Shown here in pieces: positions 1 through 9,514 of a stretch of 64,000 nt of DNA. How positions within the stretch are numbered: the first letter of the stretch is position 1; every line of letters begins with the position of its first letter. This DNA comes from Vibrio agarivorans (GTDB taxonomy: Bacteria > Pseudomonadota > Gammaproteobacteria > Enterobacterales > Vibrionaceae), in the NCBI RefSeq assembly GCF_030409635.1, contig NZ_JAUFQF010000004.1, positions 1,212,241-1,276,240 on the forward strand, read 5' to 3'. A program made the translations under genes and the position numbers. The notes below the pieces were generated by a model. The model made no database searches, had not been told where the DNA came from, and worked only from the letters and a program-made list of their open reading frames with translations.

Positions 1-1308
1 AAGAACCAAGCTTTACTGCTTTGTCATCCAAATCAAACTGAAGATCAGCGCCGCGCTTCATTAATGGAGCAGTGGTTTCCTAAACAGGGCTTCTACACCA
101 ATACTCAGCTTGCCGACAATCTCGAGCAGATTTTAGAGGGCGAGCCTTGTGATCTCATTTTGGTCATCGACGATGCGCATTTACTTTCAGAACAGCTGCT
201 TAGTGAGCTATGGTTACTAAGTGTTGCTGCTAATCAGCGCAGTGATTGGTCCATCAACATTGTGTTGATGGCACACAATAACAGCGTAAATCCTCTGCTA
301 AAACGGTTGAGCTATGGGCAAGATCTCAAGCCGATCGAATTGGATATCGACCAGCTTGCTGAACCAGAGGCAGAACGTTTCTTTGAATTTTTAGTTATGC
401 GTTATGTTGAACCGGATATGGAAAAGCAGGTTCGGCAGTCATTTGCAAAAGTGACACGTTATCCGGGAGAGATTATGGCACTCGCAGCTCAGAAAAAAGA
501 GAAGACCGTTATCGTTCGTTCGATAGTGGGTTCACCTCGCACACTCATCCTTATCGTATTGCTGTTGCTGTTATTGATAGCAGGCGGATATTGGTGGTTG
601 AGTCAGCAAAGCTCACCAGATGATAACCGTGCTCGTATCGAGTCGATGGTCGAGCAAACGGTAATTCCAACACTGCCTGAGTCTTCGGCGACGGGCTCGC
701 GAGTTGAGCGTGCAGACCCAAGCTTCGCAGAGGCGGAAGATGATAGTGCGTCGCTGCCACAAGCCGTCACAGATTCGACAGCAACGGTAGGCATTGATGA
801 TAGTGAACGCCGTGTGGTGATTACCTCAGATGTGGTCGATGCTTTGCTTGACGAGAGTGCGACATCAGAAACGATTCCAGAACTGAAAGAGCTTGAAGAA
901 ACGGTGATTCAAGAGGTAGCTCCAGAGGAAACCACTATTGCGACCCCAGAGCTTGCGCCGGTTGAGCCAGAGGTGGTTGAGCAGCCACCACAAACTCAGA
1001 TTAACTTCTCTTTTGCACGAGAGGAGCTGTTAGCATACTCTCCCCGCAGTTACACGCTGCAACTCGCTGCGCTCAATACCCTTGAAGAGGTTCAGCTGTT
1101 TATCGATGAACACCCAGTTGACGGTGAAGTTCGGATTTACCCTACGCTGAGAGATGACGTAAAGTGGTTTATCGTCACTTTTGAAAATTACCCTACGATT
1201 CAAGCAGCGAGAGATGCGGTTGTCACGTTACCGAATGAGGTTCAGCAGTTGAGCCCTTGGGCCAAAGCGATGGCTCAAGTTCATCGCGAAATAGAAACGG
1301 CGAACTAA
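1..1308 (+). CDS. damX: DamX, SPOR-domain cell division protein (5' end outside window)
   Basis: The reading frame is open from base 1, so the start codon lies upstream and only the C-terminal part is present (about 435 codons). The visible N-terminal part resembles the second half of an AAA-type ATPase domain, with a hydrophobic strand ending in DDAH (Walker B-like). One transmembrane segment lies near bases 540-600, followed by a long acidic, low-complexity linker and a C-terminal SPOR-like domain beginning around SYTLQLAAL. This order matches the DamX family, which binds septal peptidoglycan and helps division; that role is family knowledge. The dam gene follows about 100 bp downstream, as in enterobacteria and vibrios. 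Only the upstream extent is uncertain. Confidence 0.9.
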   Translation, partial: KNQALLLCHPNQTEDQRRASLMEQWFPKQGFYTNTQLADNLEQILEGEPCDLILVIDDAHLLSEQLLSELWLLSVAANQRSDWSINIVLMAHNNSVNPLLKRLSYGQDLKPIELDIDQLAEPEAERFFEFLVMRYVEPDMEKQVRQSFAKVTRYPGEIMALAAQKKEKTVIVRSIVGSPRTLILIVLLLLLLIAGGYWWLSQQSSPDDNRARIESMVEQTVIPTLPESSATGSRVERADPSFAEAEDDSASLPQAVTDSTATVGIDDSERRVVITSDVVDALLDESATSETIPELKELEETVIQEVAPEETTIATPELAPVEPEVVEQPPQTQINFSFAREELLAYSPRSYTLQLAALNTLEEVQLFIDEHPVDGEVRIYPTLRDDVKWFIVTFENYPTIQAARDAVVTLPNEVQQLSPWAKAMAQVHREIETAN

Positions 1309-1414
1309 TTTTAATCATGCTCCCTAGCGCCGATTCAAAGGTTACTTAGGGTGGTAAATATGTTACATTCCGCAGCCTAATTTTTTAGTGTCAGAAAATA
1401 CAACAGAGCAGTAG

Positions 1415-2251
1415 ATGAAAAAGCAGCGCGCCTTTTTAAAATGGGCTGGTGGAAAATATGGTCTGGTTGAAGATATTCAACGTCACTTGCCAGATGCGCG
1501 CAAGCTAGTCGAGCCGTTTGTTGGTGCCGGCTCTGTATTTTTGAATACCGACTTTGACCAATACCTGTTGGCTGACATTAACCCCGATCTTATCAATCTG
1601 TATAACCTGCTTAAAACGGATCCAGAGCTTTATATCTCAGAGTCAAAGCGTTGGTTTACCCCAGAGAACAATCGCAAAGAAGCTTACTTAGATATTCGCG
1701 CTCAGTTTAATCAAACTGATGATGTGATGTACCGCTCGCTTGCTTTCTTGTATATGAACCGCTTCGGCTTTAATGGCCTGTGCCGTTACAACAAGAAGGG
1801 GGGCTTCAACGTTCCATTTGGTTCTTATAAAAAGCCGTATTTCCCTGAGAAAGAGCTGGAGTTTTTTGCCGAGAAAGCGAAGAAAGCGATGTTTGTTTGC
1901 GAGGGATATGTAGAGACATTCAAACGCGCTCGCAAAGGCTGTGTTGTGTATTGCGACCCGCCGTATGCACCACTTTCTAATACTGCCAATTTTACCTCTT
2001 ATGCCGGTAATGGGTTCTCGTTAGATGATCAAGCGGCATTAGCGGATATCTCGGAAAAGACAGCACTAGAGCGAGACATCCCTGTACTGATTTCAAATCA
2101 CGATACAACGTTAACGCGCCGTCTTTATCACGGTGCAGAGCTGAACGTAGTGAAGGTGAAGCGCACTATCAGTCGTAATGGCGCCGGTCGCAACAAAGTC
2201 GATGAGCTTCTAGCGCTGTATAAAGCGACAAACGAAACCCCGTCGAATTAA
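1415..2251 (+). CDS. dam: DNA adenine methylase Dam
   Basis: A 278-residue protein of normal Dam length. The N-terminal AdoMet-binding motif FLKWAGGK (residues about 7-14) and the catalytic DPPY motif (residues 181-184) are both intact. Dam methylates the adenine of GATC sites and so governs mismatch-repair strand choice, replication initiation timing and some gene regulation; in vibrios it is usually essential. It lies between damX and rpe, the standard order. MutL is encoded later in this window, though not close enough to be co-transcribed. The ATG start is the first in frame after a short gap and gives the expected N-terminus. Confidence 0.97.
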   Translation: MKKQRAFLKWAGGKYGLVEDIQRHLPDARKLVEPFVGAGSVFLNTDFDQYLLADINPDLINLYNLLKTDPELYISESKRWFTPENNRKEAYLDIRAQFNQTDDVMYRSLAFLYMNRFGFNGLCRYNKKGGFNVPFGSYKKPYFPEKELEFFAEKAKKAMFVCEGYVETFKRARKGCVVYCDPPYAPLSNTANFTSYAGNGFSLDDQAALADISEKTALERDIPVLISNHDTTLTRRLYHGAELNVVKVKRTISRNGAGRNKVDELLALYKATNETPSN

Positions 2252-2255
2252 TCGT

Positions 2256-2283
2256 TTGCTCTCATACCTTGGTTAGGTAGAAT
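2256..2283 (+). promoter_or_regulatory. Putative sigma70 promoter for rpe
   Basis: A TTGCTC hexamer and a TAGAAT hexamer are separated by 16 bp just after the dam stop codon, followed by a GC-rich discriminator (GGCGCGC). This is a reasonable growth-rate type promoter for rpe, about 40 bp before its start codon. It is a motif match only. Confidence 0.45.
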
Positions 2284-2325
2284 GGCGCGCAACTCTTAAC
2301 CGCCGTTCATCCATCGAGGTTCGTA

Positions 2326-2997
2326 ATGAAAGACTTCCTAATTGCTCCATCTATCCTATCCGCTGATTTTGCTCGCCTTGGCGAAGATGTAGAGAAAGTA
2401 CTTGCTGCAGGCGCAGATGTTGTTCACTTTGACGTGATGGACAACCACTATGTACCTAACCTGACATTCGGTGCACCTGTGTGTAAAGCGTTGCGAGATT
2501 ACGGCATTACAGCGCCAATCGACGTACACCTGATGGTGAAGCCAGTTGATCGTATTATTCCTGACTTTGCTAAAGCTGGCGCTTCAATGATTACTTTCCA
2601 TATTGAAGCCTCTGAGCACGTTGACCGCACGCTGCAACTGATCAAAGAGCATGGCTGTAAAGCTGGTGTCGTGTTGAACCCAGCTACACCGCTGAGCCAC
2701 CTTGAGTACATTATGGACAAGGTGGATATGATTTTGTTGATGTCAGTTAACCCAGGTTTTGGTGGCCAGTCATTTATTCCAAATACGTTAGATAAACTGC
2801 GCGCAGTGCGTAAGATGATTGATGAGTCAGGACGCGATATTCGCCTAGAAATCGATGGCGGCGTGAAAGTCGACAACATCAAAGAGATCGCAGAAGCGGG
2901 TGCAGATATGTTTGTCGCAGGCTCTGCTATCTTTAGCCAGCCTGATTACAAGCAGGTTATTGATGAGATGCGTGCGGAGTTGGCGCAGGTTAAATAA
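2326..2997 (+). CDS. rpe: Ribulose-phosphate 3-epimerase
   Basis: A 223-residue TIM-barrel protein with the family signatures [13 protein letters not shown] at the N-terminus, the metal-binding HFDVMD and DVHLMV strands, NPGFGGQ in the phosphate loop region and EIDGGV near the C-terminus. It interconverts D-ribulose 5-phosphate and D-xylulose 5-phosphate in the pentose phosphate pathway in the cytosol. It sits in the conserved dam-rpe-gph-trpS order, although here a folded repeat separates it from gph. Confidence 0.97.
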   Translation: MKDFLIAPSILSADFARLGEDVEKVLAAGADVVHFDVMDNHYVPNLTFGAPVCKALRDYGITAPIDVHLMVKPVDRIIPDFAKAGASMITFHIEASEHVDRTLQLIKEHGCKAGVVLNPATPLSHLEYIMDKVDMILLMSVNPGFGGQSFIPNTLDKLRAVRKMIDESGRDIRLEIDGGVKVDNIKEIAEAGADMFVAGSAIFSQPDYKQVIDEMRAELAQVK

Positions 2998-3003
2998 CTA
3001 AGA

Positions 3004-3122
3004 TCCCCTCCCCTTATCAAGGGGAGGGCTAGGGTGGGGTTAATGTTTCTATTAATTTAGCCGTGCGTAAGTTGGTGGAGATTAACCCCCTCCCGGCCTC
3101 CCCCTTGAAAAGGGGGAGGAGC
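3004..3122. repeat. GC-rich folded inverted repeat (REP/MITE-like)
   Basis: Two arms of about 40 bp (3004-3044 and 3081-3122) are imperfect reverse complements. Each arm also holds its own short hairpin: CCCCTCCCC/GGGGAGG with a TTATCAA centre on the left, and CTCCCCC/GGGGGAG with a TTGAAAA centre on the right. The element lies between rpe and gph, where many relatives have only a short gap. Extragenic palindromes of this build are common in gammaproteobacteria; they may be mobilised by RAYT transposases or act in mRNA stability or termination. No transposase is in the window. Confidence 0.7.
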
Positions 3123-3190
3123 AATAGCAAGAGCTTGTTTCCTCCTGTTATCTGGGGAGGAATAAGCACTCACAATTTCAGGGAATTCGA

Positions 3191-3871
3191 ATGAACAACA
3201 TCAAACTCATCGCATTTGATTTAGATGGGACTCTTTTAGATAGCGTACCCGATTTAGCGGTCGCTGCGGATCAAGCTGTCCAAGCGCTGGGCTACCCGTC
3301 GGTCACAGAAGAGCAAGTGCGTGATTATGTGGGTAATGGCGCTGACATTTTAATTGGTCGTTCATTGAGTCAAAGCCTAACTGTTAGCTCAGAGCTTTCT
3401 CCAGAGTTACGCGCCGAAGCGCGTGAATTGTTTGATGACTTTTATGAGAAGACCAGACACAAGCTCAGCCACCTGTACCCTCAAGTGAAAGAGACACTTG
3501 CAGCACTGCATGAAGCGGGTTTTGTTCTTGCACTGGTAACTAACAAGCCATCAAAATTTGTTCCTGATGTTTTAGCCAAACATGAGATTGAACAGTACTT
3601 TACTGATGTTATTGGTGGAGATACTTTTCCAGAGAAAAAGCCGAACCCAATCGCGCTCAATTGGTTGATGGAAAAACATCAAGTCACACCTGAGCAAATG
3701 CTGATGGTCGGCGACTCGAAAAATGACATTTTGGCTGCACAAAATGCGGGCTGTTACTCGTTTGGATTAACCTATGGATACAACCATGGCGAGCCAATCA
3801 GTAAGGTGAACCCACACCATGTTGCAGACACTGTCGCTGAAATAGTTGACCTAGTTTTAGTTTCTGCGTAA
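3191..3871 (+). CDS. gph: Phosphoglycolate phosphatase
   Basis: A 226-residue HAD-superfamily hydrolase. Motif I is FDLDGTLLDS with the two catalytic aspartates at residues 10 and 12, motif II is VTNKPSK and motif IV is MVGDSKNDI. It dephosphorylates 2-phosphoglycolate, a by-product of DNA 3'-phosphoglycolate repair, in the cytosol. The HAD fold alone would not fix the substrate, but position between rpe and trpS and the overall motif set support Gph. A terminator follows. Confidence 0.93.
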   Translation: MNNIKLIAFDLDGTLLDSVPDLAVAADQAVQALGYPSVTEEQVRDYVGNGADILIGRSLSQSLTVSSELSPELRAEARELFDDFYEKTRHKLSHLYPQVKETLAALHEAGFVLALVTNKPSKFVPDVLAKHEIEQYFTDVIGGDTFPEKKPNPIALNWLMEKHQVTPEQMLMVGDSKNDILAAQNAGCYSFGLTYGYNHGEPISKVNPHHVADTVAEIVDLVLVSA

Positions 3872-3920
3872 TTACAACGAAACTACTAGCAAAATACTTG
3901 TTAATAAGTACACTGACATA

Positions 3921-3950
3921 ACCGTGTGGGGAGAACTCACACGGTTTTTT
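3921..3950 (+). terminator. Rho-independent terminator after gph
   Basis: An 8-bp stem ACCGTGTG/CACACGGT with a short A/G-rich loop is followed directly by six T residues. It lies about 50 bp after the gph stop codon and separates gph from trpS. Confidence 0.85.
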
Positions 3951-3987
3951 CATTTTATTAGATTAAGAAGTCAAAGGAATTATTCCC

Positions 3988-5004
3988 ATGAGCAAACCCA
4001 TCGTATTGAGTGGTGTTCAACCATCAGGTGAACTAAGTATCGGTAACTACTTGGGTGCTCTACGTCAATGGCAACAGATGCAAGATGATTACGATTGCCA
4101 ATACTGTGTCGTAGACCTTCATGCCATTACGGTTCGTCAAGATCCGAAAGCACTGCATGAAGCGACTCTCGATGCACTAGCAATCTGTCTTGCAGTTGGT
4201 GTTGACCCTAAGAAGAGCACGCTATTTGTTCAGTCACATGTACCAGAGCACGCTCAACTTGGTTGGCTTCTTAACTGTTACACCCAGATGGGTGAACTGA
4301 ATCGTATGACTCAGTTTAAAGACAAGTCTCAGCGTTACGCGAACGATGTGAACGTTGGCCTGTACGATTACCCGGTATTGATGGCTGCTGACATCCTGCT
4401 TTACGGTGCACACCAAGTGCCAGTGGGTAGCGATCAGAAACAGCACCTTGAGCTGGCGCGTGATATCGCAACACGCTTTAACAACATCTACAGCCCTGAG
4501 CAACCTATCTTCCAAGTGCCAGAGCCGTACATTCCAACCGTGAATGCGCGTGTAATGAGCCTGCAAGATGCGACGAAGAAGATGTCTAAGTCAGATGATA
4601 ACCGTAAGAACGTGATCACTCTGCTTGAAGAGCCGAAGTCAATCATCAAGAAGATCAACAAGGCGCAAACAGACACAGAGACACCGCCGCGTATCGCGAA
4701 TGATTGGGAAAACAAAGCGGGCATCTCTAACCTAATGGGTCTTTACTCTGCAGCAACCGGCATGAGCTTTGAAGAGATTGAAGCGAAATACCAAGGCGTA
4801 GAGATGTACGGTCCATTTAAGAAAGATGTCGGCCAAGCGTTGGTAGAAATGCTTGAGCCAATCCAAGCGGAATACCGCCGCGTTCGTGAAGACCGTGCTT
4901 ACCTAGACGCTGTAATGAAAGAGGGCGCAGAAAAAGCATCAGCTCGCGCAGCAGAAACATTGAAGCAAGCCTATGCGGCCGTGGGTTTTGTTGCCCGTCC
5001 GTAG
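3988..5004 (+). CDS. trpS: Tryptophan--tRNA ligase
   Basis: A 338-residue class I aminoacyl-tRNA synthetase. It carries the HIGH-like motif in [12 protein letters not shown] near the N-terminus and an intact KMSKS signature near residue 200. It charges tRNA-Trp with tryptophan using ATP. The length matches bacterial TrpS. It is the last gene of the damX-dam-rpe-gph-trpS neighbourhood but is preceded and followed by terminators, so it is probably transcribed alone. The start is preceded by an AAGGA ribosome-binding site. Confidence 0.98.
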   Translation: MSKPIVLSGVQPSGELSIGNYLGALRQWQQMQDDYDCQYCVVDLHAITVRQDPKALHEATLDALAICLAVGVDPKKSTLFVQSHVPEHAQLGWLLNCYTQMGELNRMTQFKDKSQRYANDVNVGLYDYPVLMAADILLYGAHQVPVGSDQKQHLELARDIATRFNNIYSPEQPIFQVPEPYIPTVNARVMSLQDATKKMSKSDDNRKNVITLLEEPKSIIKKINKAQTDTETPPRIANDWENKAGISNLMGLYSAATGMSFEEIEAKYQGVEMYGPFKKDVGQALVEMLEPIQAEYRRVREDRAYLDAVMKEGAEKASARAAETLKQAYAAVGFVARP

Positions 5005-5027
5005 TCTTCGCTGTCGTTAATGAGTTT

Positions 5028-5053
5028 AAAGGCCAGCATTGCTGGCCTTTTTT
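5028..5053 (+). terminator. Rho-independent terminator after trpS
   Basis: A GC-rich stem GGCCAGC/GCTGGCC with a three-base loop, flanked by A residues on the 5' side and six T residues on the 3' side, 23 bp after the trpS stop. Confidence 0.92.
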
Positions 5054-5249
5054 GATCCTACCTATCCGTTATTAATAAATGACTCATTCCTCCAACCAGT
5101 CAAATAAATTGTCTGACAATTGACCATTTTCGCTTTATCCATAGTAAGATTGTGGAATAACAATGCCGCCCAGTTGTCGGGCGAGTATTGATAAAAAGGA
5201 CAATAAAAAGGCTCAGAGAATAGAGCTATTCAGTGCTTAGGAGGCACGT

Positions 5250-8200
5250 ATGATACAAATTGTGATCGATGGAAAATATCGAGTCGTTGAAGAAGGGCTT
5301 ACACTACTCGAAGCCGCAAAAGTCTGCGGTGTAGAGATTCCATCTCTTTGCGGTGCAAACAAAACCGATGAAAAAATCCCCTGTGACCTGTGTGTGGTTG
5401 AAGTTGAAAGTGGTGGTGTAAAACGCTCATGTGAACTTGATGTTTACAATGGTTTGAGTGTAGTGACTCAATCTGATTACTTGAGTGAGCATCGCCGAAA
5501 AGCACTAAACCGCATTATGGAAGACCACTACGCTGACTGTGAAGCGCCGTGTAAAACGGCTTGCCCTGCGGGTGTGGATATCCAGTCTTATCTGTACCAT
5601 ATTGCGCAAAATGACCACCAAAAAGCCATCGAAGTGATTAAGCGCACTCTCCCTATGCCGCTCTCGATTGGCCGTGTGTGCCCAGCATTTTGTGAGACTG
5701 AATGTCGTCGTGGTTTAGTCGATGACTCCATTGCGATTCGCCAGCTCAAGCGCCATGCTGCAGATGCAGATTTGGCCGCTCAAGAAGCTTACGTGCCAGC
5801 GAAAAAGCCGTTGAATGGGAAGCGTATTGCGGTAGTTGGCAGTGGCCCTGGTGGACTGACGGCAGGTTATTACTTATCGAATGAAGGCTATGAAGTCACC
5901 GTGTTTGAGTCGATGCCTCACGCGGGTGGTTGGCTGCGCTACGGTATCCCTGAGTACCGTCTACCTAAGAGTATTCTTGATAAAGAAATTGAACTGATGT
6001 GTCGCAATGGCATGCAGGTAGAGTGCGGTAAAAAACTGGGTGAAGACTTTACCTTATCTTCATTGAGTGAAGATTATGATGCGGTGTGTCTTGCTGTAGG
6101 CGCATCGAAAGCGGTAGAGATGAATTATACCGGTAGTGACCTTGACGGTTGTTACCTCGGTGTCGATTACCTAAAAGACTATGTGACCGAGAAAACATAT
6201 CGAACAGGTAAGAAAGTCGCCGTCATTGGTGGCGGTAATACCGCGATTGACTGTGCGCGAACCGCTGTACGTGATGGTGCCGACACCACGCTGATTTACC
6301 GTCGTACGCGCGCAGAAATGCCGGCTGAAGATTACGAGATTGAAGAAGCTGAACATGAGGGGGTCAAGTTCCACTTCTTGACTAACCCAGCAGAAAACAT
6401 CGCAGATGATGAGGGGCGTGTTAGCGCGATTCGCCTTGAAAAGATGGCGCTCGGTCCTGCTGACGCTTCGGGTCGTCGTAGTCCCAAAGCAACGGGTGAG
6501 TTCTTCACTGAAGAGTTTGATACCGTGATTGCCGCCGTATCACAAAAGCCAGATTTGAGCTTTATGGATGAAGAAGCGCTGCAAATCCCGCTTACTCGCT
6601 GGAACACGGCTGATGTTAATCCAGATACGCTGCACACGGGAACCGGTAACATTTTTAGTATTGGTGATTTTCGACGTGGCCCAGCAACTGCTGTAGAAGC
6701 TGTTGCCGATGGACGCATTGTGGCGCAGGCGATTGATCGTTTCTTTGATGGCAACATGGAGCAGATCCCAGTTACGCCATTTAATGCTCGTAAGGGTAAA
6801 TCTGTTAAGCAGGTAGATCCTGAGCAGTTCTCACGTATCCAAACAGTCGCGCGTAAGATCATGCCAGAGCTGACGAGCGCGCAGCGTGAGCAGAGTTTTG
6901 CTGAAGTTGAATTAGGCTTTGACAATCACGAGGCGATGGCTGAGGCCGCTCGTTGTTTAGAGTGTGGCTGTCAGGCGAATACCAATTGTGATTTGCGTGA
7001 TTACTCAACCGAATACAGTGCCGAACAATCTTTTGATGGCGCGGTGGAGATTCAGTCGAATGCGGAATGGCAAAACTTAAGAGGCAGTGATAACCGCCAG
7101 AAGTTTGCCATTGACGACAGCTCTGAGTTTATTGTGTTTGATGCAAACCGCTGTATTAGCTGTGGTCAGTGTGTGCAAGCTTGCCGAGAGCAATCGGTGC
7201 ATGGCGTGCTGAGCTTTATGACCAACAAAGATGGTCGTCCGGCTTCTCGTCCTGAGTGTCGTCCGAACTTTGGCCCAAACCAAACCTTGATGGGTGATTC
7301 AGCTTGTGTTCAATGCGGTGCGTGTATTCAAGTCTGTCCGACGGGCGCAATGATGGATGGTCGCGACCGAGCGCAGGGCCGCATCGAGCAACTGAAAGTT
7401 GTTGATACTATCTGTACCTACTGTGGTGTGGGGTGCAAGGTTAGCATGCACGTTGATGAAGCTACTAACCAGGTTCGTTATGTCAAAGGTGGTGACTCAC
7501 CAGTGAACGAAGGCATGCTGTGTGTTAAAGGCCGCTTTGGCTTTGACTTTATCGGTAGTGACGCGCGCCTTACGACTCCTCTTATCCGTAAAGACGGTTG
7601 GCTGCAGCCAGCTTCATGGCAAGAAGCGATTGATTTGGTGGCAAGCAAATTCAGCTCAATCAAACAGACGTTCGGCAGTAATGCTCTGGCGGGATTCTCT
7701 TCAGCAAAAACCACTAATGAAGATAACTATGCGTTCCAGAAATTCATTCGCCGTGAATTAGGCACCAACAATGTCGATCACTGTGCTCGCCTGTGTCACG
7801 CCTCAACAGTGACAGGCCTAGAGGCATCGCTAGGCAGTGGTGCGATGACCAATGATATTCCGAGTATCAAACACTCAGACGTGATTTTTGTCATTGGCTC
7901 AGATACCACGGCAGCGCACCCTATTATTGCTTCACACATCAAGCAGGCAATCCGCCACCATGGCGCACGCTTGATTGTTGCGGATCCAAAGCGTATTGAA
8001 TTGGCTGATCATGCCGAGCTTTATCTAGCGCAGCGCCCAGGAACTGACGTGATGCTGATCAATGGTGTGATGCAGCAGATCATCAAAAACGGTTGGTATG
8101 ACATGGAATACATCGAAGACCGCGTTGATGGCTTCGATACGCTGCTGCAAGAGGTGATGTCACCAAACTATGCCCTTGATAAGGTTGAGTTGGTTACAGG

Positions 8201-9449
8201 CATTAAAGCTGAAGACATCTTTGCTATGGCACGTACCATCGGCACGGCGAAGCGCACCGCAGTCTATTACGCCATGGGTATTACTCAGCATACGACCGGG
8301 CACGACAATGTGCGCTCTATTGCTAACTTGCAGTTATTGTGTGGCAACATTGGTATCGAAGGGGGCGGTATTAACCCACTGCGTGGTCAATCGAACGTAC
8401 AGGGTGCGTGTGATATGGGGGCGCTGCCAAATAACTTCCCTGGCTACCAAAAGGTGTACAACCCGCTTATTCATCAGAAGTTTGCGATTGAGTGGGATGC
8501 GCCTCACTTGCCGACAGAGACTGGCTTGACCCTTACGGAGATCATTGATGCCGCCTGTAAGCGCGAAGTTCGTGGTTTGTATGTGATGGGCGAAAACCCG
8601 GTGCTAAGTGATCCAAACCAAGCGCACGTTCTTGAAGGTCTTGAAGCGCTCGATTTCCTAGTGGTGCAAGATATCTTCTTAACAGAAACAGCGCAGTATG
8701 CGGATGTGGTTCTGCCTTCATGCTCATTTGCTGAGAAGTCAGGGCATTTCACTAACACAGAGCGCCGTGTTCAACGCTTAAATCCAGCAGTGAATCCACC
8801 GGGTGAAGCCAAAGAAGATTGGGTGATCATTCAAGAGTTAGCTAATGCGATGGGCGGTAATTGGCACTATGAACACGTGAGTGAAATTACCAATGAGATC
8901 GCGCGAGTTACACCTCAATATGCGGGTTTGCGTTGGGATGCGATTCCAGCCGATGGTATGCAGTGGCCGAGCAATAAGAACAATCCGCAAGGCACGCGTA
9001 TAATGCACCAAACGCAGTTCACTCGTGGGCGTGGTCAAATGGAGGCGATTCCATTTAGATACGCGGCGGAGTTGCCAGATGAAGAGTATCCGTTGATTCT
9101 TACCACTGGGCGAATCCTCGAGCAGTTCCATACTGGCACAATGACGCGTAAGACCAAGGGGTTAGATAACCTTGCGGGCCCACGCGCGATGATCAGTGTG
9201 GCGGATGCGGAAGCGATGGGCATTGGTAATGGCGAAATGCTGACGATATCCACTCGTCGTGGCTCGATTGATATTGCTGCGTTTGTGACTAAGCGCATGC
9301 AAACCGGGGTGGTGTTTGTGCCATTTCATTTTGCAGAGTCGCCAGTCAACAAACTGACCAATACCGCGAAAGACCCACACGCTAAAATTCCTGAGTTTAA
9401 GGTAGCTGCAGTGAAAGTAGAGAAGAAGGTAACCGAACCAGTTGCTTAA
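5250..9449 (+). CDS. Formate dehydrogenase alpha subunit fused to a GltD-like FAD/NAD(P) module
   Basis: A 1399-residue fusion, about twice the length of a simple FdhF catalytic subunit. Domains in order: a 2Fe-2S ferredoxin-like domain (residues 1-80); a GltD-type cysteine-rich 4Fe-4S segment (about 90-180); an FAD site GSGPGG (about residue 197) and an NAD(P) site GGGNTA (about 327); two 4Fe-4S ferredoxin motifs, CISCGQC (about 635) and CVQCGAC (about 687); then a molybdopterin oxidoreductase starting at CTYCGVGC (about 722). The active-site position is cysteine 849 in CARLCH, followed by His850, so this is a cysteine rather than a selenocysteine enzyme. It probably oxidises formate and passes electrons to NAD(P) or a flavin acceptor in the cytosol; the acceptor is inferred. 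No signal peptide is seen. A strong AGGAGG site precedes the ATG. Confidence 0.9.
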   Translation: MIQIVIDGKYRVVEEGLTLLEAAKVCGVEIPSLCGANKTDEKIPCDLCVVEVESGGVKRSCELDVYNGLSVVTQSDYLSEHRRKALNRIMEDHYADCEAPCKTACPAGVDIQSYLYHIAQNDHQKAIEVIKRTLPMPLSIGRVCPAFCETECRRGLVDDSIAIRQLKRHAADADLAAQEAYVPAKKPLNGKRIAVVGSGPGGLTAGYYLSNEGYEVTVFESMPHAGGWLRYGIPEYRLPKSILDKEIELMCRNGMQVECGKKLGEDFTLSSLSEDYDAVCLAVGASKAVEMNYTGSDLDGCYLGVDYLKDYVTEKTYRTGKKVAVIGGGNTAIDCARTAVRDGADTTLIYRRTRAEMPAEDYEIEEAEHEGVKFHFLTNPAENIADDEGRVSAIRLEKMALGPADASGRRSPKATGEFFTEEFDTVIAAVSQKPDLSFMDEEALQIPLTRWNTADVNPDTLHTGTGNIFSIGDFRRGPATAVEAVADGRIVAQAIDRFFDGNMEQIPVTPFNARKGKSVKQVDPEQFSRIQTVARKIMPELTSAQREQSFAEVELGFDNHEAMAEAARCLECGCQANTNCDLRDYSTEYSAEQSFDGAVEIQSNAEWQNLRGSDNRQKFAIDDSSEFIVFDANRCISCGQCVQACREQSVHGVLSFMTNKDGRPASRPECRPNFGPNQTLMGDSACVQCGACIQVCPTGAMMDGRDRAQGRIEQLKVVDTICTYCGVGCKVSMHVDEATNQVRYVKGGDSPVNEGMLCVKGRFGFDFIGSDARLTTPLIRKDGWLQPASWQEAIDLVASKFSSIKQTFGSNALAGFSSAKTTNEDNYAFQKFIRRELGTNNVDHCARLCHASTVTGLEASLGSGAMTNDIPSIKHSDVIFVIGSDTTAAHPIIASHIKQAIRHHGARLIVADPKRIELADHAELYLAQRPGTDVMLINGVMQQIIKNGWYDMEYIEDRVDGFDTLLQEVMSPNYALDKVELVTGIKAEDIFAMARTIGTAKRTAVYYAMGITQHTTGHDNVRSIANLQLLCGNIGIEGGGINPLRGQSNVQGACDMGALPNNFPGYQKVYNPLIHQKFAIEWDAPHLPTETGLTLTEIIDAACKREVRGLYVMGENPVLSDPNQAHVLEGLEALDFLVVQDIFLTETAQYADVVLPSCSFAEKSGHFTNTERRVQRLNPAVNPPGEAKEDWVIIQELANAMGGNWHYEHVSEITNEIARVTPQYAGLRWDAIPADGMQWPSNKNNPQGTRIMHQTQFTRGRGQMEAIPFRYAAELPDEEYPLILTTGRILEQFHTGTMTRKTKGLDNLAGPRAMISVADAEAMGIGNGEMLTISTRRGSIDIAAFVTKRMQTGVVFVPFHFAESPVNKLTNTAKDPHAKIPEFKVAAVKVEKKVTEPVA

Positions 9450-9468
9450 TCTCACTCTCTAAAATGAC

Positions 9469-9500
9469 AAAGCCAGAGCATTGAATGCTCTGGCTTTTTT
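9469..9500. terminator. Terminator between formate dehydrogenase and dcuB (convergent genes)
   Basis: A 12-bp stem AAAGCCAGAGCA/TGCTCTGGCTTT with a five-base loop and six T residues on the plus side. A-rich sequence on the 5' side could give weaker termination for the minus-strand dcuB. It sits in the 65-bp gap between two convergent genes. Confidence 0.85.
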
Positions 9501-9514
9501 ACATCTTTAAAGGG

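Noticed and set aside
6332..6925. Minus-strand frame of 197 codons inside the formate dehydrogenase gene
   Set aside because: A long shadow frame with low-complexity Ser/Arg content and no family resemblance; the plus-strand gene is intact through it.
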